DNA of 64,000 nucleotides from Haematobia irritans (lineage: Eukaryota; Arthropoda; Insecta; Diptera; Muscidae). The stretch spans positions 74,639,635-74,703,634 of the forward strand of contig NC_134398.1 in NCBI RefSeq assembly GCF_050003625.1, read 5' to 3'. Shown piece by piece: positions 33,188-42,762 of the stretch. The translations under genes were made by a program, and so were the position numbers. The number at the start of each line of letters is the position of its first letter. The first letter of the stretch is position 1. The notes below the pieces were generated by a model. The model was not told the DNA's origin. It did not search any database and saw only the letters and a program-made list of their open reading frames with translations.

Positions 33188-35325
33188 GACATCACTAAAT
33201 CGACTCAGAATTTAATTCTAAGCCGATCGGTATACTAAAAGATGGGATGGGTGACCACTATTTCTTGGCGTTACATACAAATTCACAAACTTATTATACC
33301 CTGTACCACAGTAGTGGTGAAGGGTATAAATATGGGAAACATTTACATCTGAAGCAATTTGAAGGAAACTTCGCAAAAGTTTATTTATGATTTATCGCTC
33401 GATATATATGTATTAGAAGTTTAGGAAAATTAGAGTCATTTTTACAACTTTTCGACTAAGCAGTGGCGATTTAACAAGGAAAATGTTGGTATTTTGACCA
33501 TTTTTGTCGAAATCAGAAAAACATATATATGGGAGCTATATCTAAATCTAAACCGATGTCAACCAAATTTGGCACGCATAGCTACAATGCTAATTCTACT
33601 CCCTGTGCAAAATTTCAGCTAAATCGGAGTTAAAAATTGGCCTCTGTGGTCATATGAGTGTAAATCGGGCGAAAGCTATATATGGGAGATATATCCAAAT
33701 CTTAACCGATTTCAACCAAATTTGGCACGCATAGTTACAATGCTAATTCTACTACCTATGCAAAATTTCAACTAAATCGGAGCAAAAAATTGGCCTCTGT
33801 GGGTAAATGAGTGTAAATCGGGCGAAAGTTATATATGGGAGCTATATCTAAATCTGAACCGATTTCAACCAAATTTGGCACACATAGCTACAATGCTAAT
33901 TCTACTCCCTGTGCAAAATTTTAACTAAATCGGAGTTAAAAATTTGCCTCTGTGGTCATATGAGTGTAAATCGGGCGAAAGCTATATATGGGAGATATAT
34001 CTAAATCTGAACCGATTTCAACCAAATTTGGCACGCATAGCTACAATGCTAATTCTACTCCCTGTGCAAAATTTCAACTAAATCGGAGCAAAAAATTGGC
34101 CTCTGTGGGCAAATGAGTGTAAATCGGGCGAAAGCTATATATGGGAGCTATATCTAAATATGAACCGATTTGGCTGATATTTTTCAAGTTTTTCGAGACT
34201 CATAAAATATTCGGATGTACGGAATTTGAGGAAGATCGGTTGATATACACGCCAATTATGACCAGATCGGTGAAAAATATATATGGCAGCTATACCTAAA
34301 TCTGAACCGATTTTTTCCAAAATCAATAGGGATCGTCTTTGAGCCGAAACAGGACCCTATACCAAATTTTGGGACAATCGGACTAAAACTGCGAGCTGTA
34401 CTTTGCACACAAAAATACATCAACAGACAGACAGACGGACAGACAGACAGACAGAAATACAGACGGACATCGCTAAATCGACTCAGAATTTAATTCTAAG
34501 ACGATCGGTATACTAAACGATGGGTCTCAGACTTTTCCTTCTTGGCGTTACATACAAATGCACAAACTTATTATACCCTGTACCACAGTAGTGGTGAAGG
34601 GTATAATTATACCCTGTACCACAGTAGTGGTGAAGGGTATAAATATGGGAAACATTTAAATCTGAAGCAATTTTAAGGAAACTTCGCAAAAGTTTATTTA
34701 TGATTTATCGCTCGATATATATGTATTAGAAGTTTAGGAAAATTAGAGTCATTTTTACAACTTTTCGACTAAGCAGTGGCGATTTAACAAGGAAAATGTT
34801 GGTATTTTGACCATTTTTGTCGAAATCAGAAAAACATATATATGGGAGCTATATCTAAATCTGAACCGATTTCAATCAAATTTGGCAAACATGACTATAT
34901 TACTAATTGTACTCCTAGTGCAAAATTTCAACCAAATTGGGCCAAAACTCTGGCTTTTAGGACCATATTAGTCCATATCGGGCGAAAGATATATATGGGA
35001 GCTATATCTAAATCTGAACCGATTTCAATCAAATTTTGCACACTTGACTATACTAATAATTGTACTCCTAGTGCAAAATTTCAACCAAATTCGGGCAAAA
35101 ATCTGGCTTCTGGGGTCATATAAGTCCATATCGTGCGAAAGATATATATGGGAGCTATATCTAAATCTGAACCGATTTGGCTGATATTTTGCAAGATTTT
35201 CGAGATTCATAAAATATTTGGATGTACGGTATTTCAAGAAAATCGGTTGATAAACACGCTAACTATGACCACATCGGGGATAAATATATATGGCAGCTAT
35301 ATCTAATTCTGAACCGATTTTTTCC

Positions 35326-35336
35326 AAAACCAATAG
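35326..35336. repeat. Flanking direct repeat (target duplication) of LOA copy 4, left
   Basis: AAAACCAATAG here and at 39929-39939, with LOA copy 4 between them and INE-1-like sequence continuing outside both. Confidence 0.85.
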
Positions 35337-35339
35337 GTA

Positions 35340-37484
35340 ACGGCGTCAAAAGGAGGTAATCCCTCACGAAAGAGATTCAAAGAACGCAGAAATGCTTTGT
35401 TTATCCTAAAGAAGTTAGGATCAGTCGACCCAAGCACGTTGTCGGCTAAACAAAGCGATTCCTTAAAATGGGCTCAAGGAATTCTTGAGGCTGGAAAAAG
35501 GGAACGATCACCGGATGAGCTGCCATCCTCCAAAAGGGATCAACGATCGTTTGCCTCAGTTGCTAAAGACAGCCTTGTGATGGCTATCATAAATAAAGGA
35601 GCATTGGACGGTATGGTTCCAAAGCAAAAATGGGGGGAAATTGAGAATGCTTTGTCTGGCGTCTACTCACAGGAGCTGGAAAAGTTTCCCGGCCCAGATC
35701 CTCGACACCAAGAGGCTGGTTGGTATCAAGGACGATTTAAGCTAGTCGCATTTGAGGACCAAAGGTCTATAGAATGTTTTAAAGCTGCTCTGATACTAAT
35801 TGGTGAAGTTTGGGAAGGAGCTGCTCTAGAGTTAGTCGAGAAGAAAGACATACCGGCTAGACCAAGAGCACATGCGTGGATACCTGCAAACCCTCCTGAC
35901 CCTGAATCTATTTTAAATAGACTGAAACAATGCAATCCAGATCTTCCAACAGCTGATTGGAAGGTTGGCCGTTTGGATGAAGTGGATGGGCCAAGACGGC
36001 ATGCAGTGTTTATATTGAACACTCAGTCTTTGCCACATCTAGCAAAGTCCCAGGGCCGTGTATGTTATGGCTTTCATTATATCCAAATGAAGGTGTATAA
36101 AAACGATCAGCTAAAGGATTCAGAAATGGACAAGCCTCTGTCTGAATCAGAAGTAAGCGGATCCTCTTGCGAAGTCGAGGGGATACCAAGACATTTGAAG
36201 ACATGGATAGATACCGTATGCGTGAGGAGGCTTCTACTGCCTCAGAACTCACCAAAGTTGAACCTATGGTTATTGATGAAAAGGGACATAGATATAGTTC
36301 TTATTCAAGAACCATATGTTTATAAAAACAAAATATGTGAATTAAGTACTCCGGGGATCAAACTATTGCAGTATACTGGTAATGATGTAAATCGAGCCTG
36401 TATAATTGCTAAAAACGAGCTCAACTTGTTTCTGCTTCCTTCAATGTGCAATACAGACACTGTCGTTGCAAGTTTAGAAATAGCCAAATGCAAATATTGG
36501 GTATCTTCGGTCTACATGGGACATGACAGGGAGATGCCTCCATATGCCGTTAAGACCTTTGTGGAGGAGTCACTGAAAACAAAGACGAAACTCATTATAG
36601 GATGCGATGCGAATGCACATCATAGTATATGGGGAGGTAGTGATACTAGTGCAAGAGGAGAGTCGCTAATAGAGTTTATTTTGCGTACAAATCTGGTAGT
36701 TTGCAACAAGGGAGATGCCCCAGCCTTTGTCACTAAAAACAGGCAAGAGGTTTTGGACATCACCTTGGCCTCGCAAGAACTGAATGAAATGATATCTGAG
36801 TGGCAGGTTTTAAGTGAACACAGCTTCTCAGATCATCGCTACATCAGTTTCAAATTTGATGTTCATATCACCAAGATCATATTTCCGCCAAATGTTAGGA
36901 AAGCTGACTGGAATAGGTATAGGGAATCGTTCAATATGATGATACCGGAAATAACAGAGACAAATATGAGAAATGTGCAAGATATCGAACACGCAGTGGA
37001 GCGGATTACTAAGGCCTTCAACATCTCACTGAAAGCTGCATGCCCTAGAGGAAAGCCAAGGGGGAAACATCGACCACCATGGTGGTCTACGGAATTAAGT
37101 AATATGAGGAAATCCTGCAGGAAGCTCTTTAACAAGGCAAAGTCCACCAGAGCCCCTGAGGACTGGGACGCTTACAAGAAGAATCTGAGAGGATACAAGC
37201 GAGAACTGAGAAAGGCTCAGCATAACTCTTGGAATGCTTACTGCAGCAGTATTGAGAATACGTCCGAGGCTTCCAGACTACGGAAGGTTCTAGCATCCAC
37301 CAACTCCTCTCCAGGTTTCATTAAAACATCGGAGGGCAATTGGACAACGTCCAGTGAGGAGACGCTGGAGGTACTATTGGACACACATTTTCCTGGAAAT
37401 CGGAGGTTGAACCATGTACTGGCGGTGCCACAGTTGCTCAGCGGTCGTTTCCTGTCGAGGAAATTGTATCGGAAACTAGAATAA
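35340..37484 (+). pseudogene. LOA copy 4: ORF1 fused in frame to ORF2 endonuclease by deletion
   Basis: A single open frame of nearly 700 codons without an ATG at its 5' edge (truncated). It holds ORF1 (SPDELPSSKRDQRSFASVAKD; the DUF4780-like domain GRFKLVAFEDQRSIECFKAAL...YGFHYIQMKVYKNDQ, about 35740-36100), then joins directly to ORF2 (MKRDIDIVLIQEPYVYKNK at 36277; GCDANAHHSIWGGSD; HSFSDHRYISF with SDH intact). Copy 3 has about 170 more bases between TTATTG and ATGAAA, carrying the ORF1 end and the QINLHHCKAA start of ORF2. After the endonuclease comes a basic linker (KPRGKHRPPWWSTELSNMRKSCRKLF) to GFIKTSEGNW. A frameshift near 37430 ends the frame before the RT. Confidence 0.85.
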
Positions 37485-39070
37485 GATGGGCGCTAAATAG
37501 CTTTGGACCATTCAAATCCCCTGGACCTGATGGAATTACTCCGGCGGAGTTACAGCTGTAACTGACAAAATTATCCCCTGGTTGTCGGTGATATATAAAG
37601 GATGTATCAACTTATCATATATCCCAGGAAAGTGGAGGGAAACAAAGGTCGTTTTCATACCTAAAGCGGGAAAAGCCTCTCACTCGAGGGAGAAGGATTT
37701 CCGACCAATCAGCTTATCCTCATTCCTACTTAAGACTCTGGAGAGGATGATAGATATTTATCTTAGAACTAGCATCGATTCAAGTTTGTTCTCGAAACGA
37801 CAGCATGCATACTCGAAGGGCAGGTCTACTGAGACCGCACTACATGAACTAGTCAGCTTTATTGAAAGCTCACTATCTGTCAAAGAATACACAATCGTGG
37901 CGTTTCTAGACATCGAAGGGGCGTTCAATAATGTCCATCCGAGCTCGATATTAAATGGACTGACAACTCTGAATGTTGATCCATGTATACTCAGGCTGTT
38001 AGACGAACTGCTAATGAAGAGACGTATTTCAGCCACACTAGGACAAGCAAACATACAAAAGTATGTGAACAGAGGCACTCCCCAAGGAGGAGTTCTATCA
38101 CCTCTTCTTTGGAATGTTGCTATAAATAGCCTTCTGGTTACTCTAGAAAAAGAAAGGATAAAAGTGGTGGCATACGCAGATGATGTAGCTCTGGCAGTCA
38201 GGGGAAAATTCCCATCCACAATCAGAGATATTATTCAGAGGGCCCTCCGGATGACTGAACAATGGGCGAAAGACAATGGTCTTGGGGTAAATCCTGCAAA
38301 GACAGAATTAGTCATGTACTGCAAAGATCGCAAAACTCCCACGGTTAGGCCTATTTCCTTAGGGGGTATTGAAATTCCCTTTGGTGATTGTGCAAAATAC
38401 CTTGGCGTTATTTTGGACAGGAAGCTGAACTTTAAGCTTAATATTGAAGAAAGGGCGAGGAAGGCAACTGTAGCTTTGTACTCGTGCAAAAAGGCAATAG
38501 GAAAAAAGTGGGGACTAAAACCAAAAATTGTGCATTGGCTATACACGACAGTGGTTAGACCTATAATGCTATATGGTGTTGTAGTCTGGTGGCCGGCACT
38601 TCAGCAACCGACTGGTTTAGATAAAGTTCAGCGTATGGCGTGTTTGTGTATTTCAGGCGCATTCAGCAAGACAGGAACAAATTCCCTTAATGTCATGATG
38701 CATCTATTGCCTTTAGACATTTTGGCCAAACAGTCAGCTGCAACAACGGCTGTGCGGTTGCGCGAACTATCGCTGTGGTCGGAAAATGGTTACGGTCACA
38801 GTTCTGTCCTCAAAATAATGTCAGATGTGCCTAACGTAGTGGATTACACTTTGGCGAGTCCACTTTTCGACAAAAAGTTTGAGACTCTAATCCCCAACAG
38901 TGAGGCGTGGTGCACACAGACCCCGGGGAATAAAGAATATATAGATTTCTACACTGATGGCTCCAAATTGGATGGACGGGTGGGTTTCGGAGTGTATTCT
39001 AGTGATCTGGAACTTCAAATAGCGAAAAGATACCTAATCACTGTAGTGTTTTTCAGGCTGAAATATTAGC
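37485..39070 (+). pseudogene. LOA copy 4 ORF2: reverse transcriptase and start of RNase H
   Basis: The frame after 37440 reads RIRWALNSFGPFKSPGPDGITPAEL and hits a stop at about 37560. From 37582 a long open frame holds the RT: WRETKVVFIPKAGKASHS, FRPISLSSFLLKTLERMIDIYL, QHAYSKGRSTETALHELVSF, VAFLDIEGAFNNVHPSS, RGTPQGGVLSPLLWNVAIN, VVAYADDVALAVRGKF, then the thumb with YLGVILDRKLNFKLN. RNase H begins at about 38935 (YIDFYTDGSKLDGRVGFGVY). One T lost near 39029, compared with copy 3, shifts the frame and truncates the ORF at 39069. Confidence 0.9.
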
Positions 39071-39794
39071 AATAAGAGAGGTGGCGAATTGGCTGAGAAG
39101 TAATGTTCCAAAAAATGTGGGCATTAATATATACTCAGACAGTCAACCTGCAATAAAATCCTTGGACTCTGTGTTCCTCAACTCGAAAACGGCCATCGAT
39201 TGCCGCAAATCTCTCAATGAGATGGCTGAGCAGTACAATATTCACCTAATATGGATGCCTGGCCATAGGAACATACCGGGGAACTGCGAAGCGGATGAGT
39301 TGGCAAGGCTAGGGACTACCTTACATATTCCAGGGGAACTAGAATTTGTTGGTATGCCCCTAGCTACCTGCAAGCTCATGCTGCGTGAGAAGGTTGTTAC
39401 GATGGCAAATGTTCGATGGGAGAATTGCAAGGGTTGTAACGACACCAAGCAAATATGGCCCCATTTCAACTTAAACCGCACACAAGATATGCTAATGTTC
39501 TCGAGACGTCAGGTATCACTCCTGATATCTGCTATAACGGGTCGCTGCCTGATAGGAGATTTTGCAAAAACTATTGGCGCGAAGTATAATGACTATTGTA
39601 TGAGCTGTCATGATGCGGAGGAAAAAGAATCAATTAAACACCTCTTGTGTGAGTGTCCTGCATTTTATGTAAAGCGCAAGCAACTTTTAGGAGCATATAG
39701 CTTCAGATTACTGGCGGATCTGGAAAACGTTAACTTAAGCAGTCTGCTAATATTTTTGGAACAATCTGGTTGGTTCAACAAAGAAAAATAATCA
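39071..39794 (+). pseudogene. LOA copy 4 ORF2: rest of RNase H and cysteine-rich tail
   Basis: The frame continues after the one-base loss: EILAIREVANWLRSNVPKNVGINIYSDSQPAIKSL (Glu and second Asp), HLIWMPGHRNIPGNCEADELARLG (third acidic region), then CKGCNDTKQIWPHFNLNRT and CMSCHDAEEKESIKHLLCECPAF, ending EQSGWFNKEK with a stop at about 39790. RNase H removes the RNA strand of the hybrid and is retained in LOA and related clades but not in Jockey or CR1. Confidence 0.9.
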
Positions 39795-39911
39795 AGAAGG
39801 TTCAGCGGTTAAAACTAGAAGTGCCCATATGTAATAGGTACTTTTAGTTAATGTGGTATCACAATGGACTGAATAGTCTAAGTGAGCCTGAATCTTAATC
39901 GGGATGCCACT

Positions 39912-39928
39912 TTAACCTAACCTAACCT
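39912..39928 (+). repeat. LOA copy 4 3' terminus (CCTAA)3
   Basis: TTTAA followed by CCTAA units, merging into the right flanking repeat AAAACCAATAG at 39929-39939. Confidence 0.85.
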
Positions 39929-41132
39929 AAAACCAATAGCGATTGTCTCTGCCCCAAGAAACGGCCCTCTGCCAAATTTGAGGACGATCGGACTTAAATT
40001 GCGAGCTGTACTTTGTGCACAAAATTACATATACAGACAGACGGACATCGGTAAATCGACTCAGAATTTAATTCTAACCCGATCGGTATACTAAAAGATG
40101 GGTCTATGACCACTATTTCTTGGCGTTCATTACAAATGCACAAACTTATTATACCCTGTACCACAGTAGTGGTGAAGGGTATAAATATGGGAAACATTTA
40201 CATCTGAAGCAATTTGAAGGAAACTTCGCAAAAGTTTATTTATGATTTATCGCTCGATATATATGTATTAGAAGTTTAGGAAAATTAGAGTCATTTTTAC
40301 AACTTTTCGACTAAGCAGTGGCGATTTAACAAGGAAAATGTTGGTATTTTGACCATTTTTGTCGAAATCAGAAAAACATATATATGGGAGCTATATCTAA
40401 ATCTGAACCGATGTCAACCAAATTTGGCACGCATAGCTACAATGCTAATTCTACTCCCTGTGCAAAATTTCAGCTAAATCGGAGTTAAAAATTGGCCTCT
40501 GTGGTCATATGAGTGTAAATCGGGCGAAAGCTATATATGGGAGATATATCCAAATCTTAACCGATTTCAACCAAATTTGGCACGCATAGTTACAATGCTA
40601 ATTCTACTCCCTATGCAAAATTTCAACTAAATCGGAGCAAAAAATTGGCCTCTGTGGGCAAATGAGTGTAAATCGGGCGAAAGTTATATATGGGAGCTAT
40701 ATCCAAATCTTAACCGATTTGGCTGATATTTTGCAAGTTTTTCGAGACTCATAAAATATTCGGATGTACGGAATTTGAGGAAGATCGGTTGATATATACG
40801 CCAATTATGACCAGATATATATAAAAATATATATGGCAGCTATACCTAAATCTGAACCGATTTTTTCCAAAATCAATAGGGATCGTCTTTGAGCCGAAAG
40901 AGGACCATATACCAAATTTTAGGACAATCGGACTAAAACTGCGAGCAGTACTTTGCACACAAAAATACATCAACAGACAGACAGACAGACGGACATCGCT
41001 AAATCGACTCAGAATTTAATTCTAAGACGATCGGTATACTAAACGATGGGTCTCAGACTTTTCCTTCTTGGCGTTACATACAAATGCACAAACTTATTAT
41101 ACCCTGTACCACAGTAGGGGTGAAGGGTATAA

Positions 41133-42196
41133 ATACATTTATATCTATCCATCAAAACCAAGAGTGAAAAATAGTCCAAATAAGCTGCGAATCTTCTCAT
41201 CGTCCTCATCTGTCTAAAATTCACTGCATAGTTCGATACCTTCCTCATACAAGTCACAAAATCACCACCCAACAATCTATTACATTCATTATCAAACATG
41301 CGCATATTCTCATTCAACCTGACAGCCAAATCAGCCTGAGGCCGCACAACATTCGCTATCCGTCCCTGCCCACGAGCAACACTCGCAAACGTCCCAGCCG
41401 TCCCACCTGCGACAATAGGCGGCGGACCTGGGCCCTACGAATCTTCTCCATCTCCTTTTTCTCCCTCATTCTCTCTAATAATTCAATTCTATTTGGGCAG
41501 TCCCTAGCACTAGCCACATGCCCCTCAACCTTACAATTCACACAAAAAATAGGCCTGGCCACTTTCCGCACAACCTGCCCAGTAACCGGATCCACCGAAA
41601 TATCCTCCTGGTCCCCAGTATCATGCTCCGGCAACTCACAATTTCCCGCACCATGAGGCCCGCCACACTTGACACATCTATACCTCATCGAACAGTTCAC
41701 AGAGACATGCCCATATCGCTGACAGTTATAGCACTGTATAAGTCCCTCTCTCGAATTTTTCTCAATAGTCACTCTGCACCTATCTATGAATTCTATTTTG
41801 TGGAATCCCCTTATAACAGAGTCATTCGAAAGTCGAACGACCCTGTCACCCAACAACTTGGTGATATCCACAATCTAGATTCTTAAACCAGTGTACTAGA
41901 CAGTCTATTAATCATTAAGCTATGAGGTCCCTTGGCGTGTATGTATAAGAGTCCCACCCTTTGTCTTTCAGAAACATAATAGCCTTAGCATGATCCTCTA
42001 CTTTAGTCAATTTAAGATTCACTAAGTTTCTATTCATTATTTTTAAAGAAAATAATTTATGTCCTAAATTTTTCTCTAAACCACAAGAAGCACCACTCAT
42101 TCGTCTTTCAATATTTGGTCTATTAATTATTGAATCGCCTACTATGCGATTCTCAACTTTGGGTGTACCAAAAGCACCATCGCATTGGTCCCCCAT
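41133..42196 (-). pseudogene. Jockey C ORF1 (internally deleted) and first codons of ORF2
   Basis: ATG 42196 begins MGDQCDGAFGTPKVENRIVGDS. After MSGAS the sequence jumps to LGHKLFSLKIMNRNLVNLKL, so the coiled-coil region present in Jockey B (about 600 bases) is missing. It continues through KGWDSYTYTPRD into a frameshifted VRLSNDSVIRGFHKIEFIDRC, knuckles CYNCQRYGHVSVNC, CVKCGGPHGAGNC and CVNCKVEGHVASARDC, and the C-terminal LLGGDFVTCMRKVSNYAVNF. The stop overlaps the ORF2 start (ATGGATAG, 41152-41145). ORF2 reads about seven codons (MDRYKCI) before the INE-1-like array begins at 41132. Confidence 0.85.
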
Positions 42197-42326
42197 CTTT
42201 CCACTTCACTTGCTTAATCAAAAGTTCATTTTTATCACTTGAAGTGTTGATTTATTGTCTGTGTCAAAATTAAACTTTGTTTATTGTCTCTTTGCACTAA
42301 CACTGTGATTTAAAGTGAGCTGGCAA

Positions 42327-42403
42327 CTTTACCACGACCAGTCATTTTTCACTTTTAAATTTCACTTCACGAATGATGCACAAGAACTAATACTCTTCGA
42401 CTT
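42327..42403 (-). promoter_or_regulatory. Histone-H4-like leader and first codons at the 5' end of Jockey C
   Basis: From about 42403 down: AGTCGAAGAGTATTAGTTC, CGTGAAGTGAAA, then ATG at 42345-42343 and codons M-T-G-R-G-K. The uORF then reads V-A-S-S-L and stops. The leader starts at the same base as in Jockey B and directly follows the inferred Jockey D 3' end. Confidence 0.7.
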
Positions 42404-42762
42404 TTTCATTTCATTTTAAATAGATCATTTTATTCCATTAAATTCCTATATGATTTATAAGATGACATGAACTTATATAATCAATATATAATTAAACATA
42501 TGTAAGTCTATCAATTACATTTTCAACATTGAAATTAATTTTTGCTGTAGTCTTGCCACACGCACAATCATCAAACAAAAGTTAAACAAATAATTGGATA
42601 ATTAAATTCATTTCGTTGTCTTAAAAAATTGGAAGTTAAAAAAATAGATAAATTTTCAGGTTTTTTTAAAAAATTACTAAATCTACTTATAGCTACAACT
42701 TAAAACTAATACTTAAAACTACTATATTTACACTATTTACAATATTTACAAAATGGGTAAGG
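42404..42762 (-). other. Jockey D 3' UTR
   Basis: AT-rich. On the minus strand it ends with TTTAATGGAATAAAATGA, nearly the same as the 3' end of Jockey F near 55425-55445 (TTTAATGGAATAAAAATGA), so this AATAAA marks the polyadenylation signal. The 3' end lies within about 20 bases of the Jockey C leader. Confidence 0.7.

Larger units (their letters stand above)
35337..39928 (+). mobile_element. LOA-clade retrotransposon copy 4 (5'-truncated), inside the INE-1-like array
   Basis: A 4.59-kb LOA element with an 11-base flanking repeat. It lacks the 5' UTR and the first ~60 codons of ORF1 but has the rest: ORF1, endonuclease, the linker missing from copy 3, RT, RNase H and the (CCTAA)3 end. ORF1 runs into ORF2 without a stop because of a 170-base deletion. 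It is the best-preserved LOA copy of the window. Confidence 0.9.
31889..41132 (+). mobile_element. Tandem INE-1/DINE-1-like array inserted at Jockey C ORF2 codon 7, carrying LOA copy 4
   Basis: Comparison with Jockey B shows that Jockey C coding sequence is interrupted between TTTATTAAT (31888) and ATACATTTATATC (41133). The insert comprises two consecutive 5'-end pieces (31889-32101 and 32102-32333, each starting CAAGTAAGGAAAGTC and the AGTCGG/CCGACT inverted repeat), then head-to-tail units each ending in the 36-base hairpin: 32370-33329, 33330-34606, 34643-40184 (minus the LOA insertion, about 940 bases) and 40185-41132. Hairpins are at 32334, 33294, 34571, 34607 (doubled), 40149 and 41097. 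Each unit has about 150-base subrepeats, a CAGA/CGGA microsatellite and GACATCGCTAAATCGACTC. No coding capacity. Confidence 0.8.

Noticed and set aside
32334..41132. CRISPR-like array from the repeated hairpins
   Set aside because: Spacing is near 1 kb, the intervening sequence is itself repeated, and the genome is eukaryotic.
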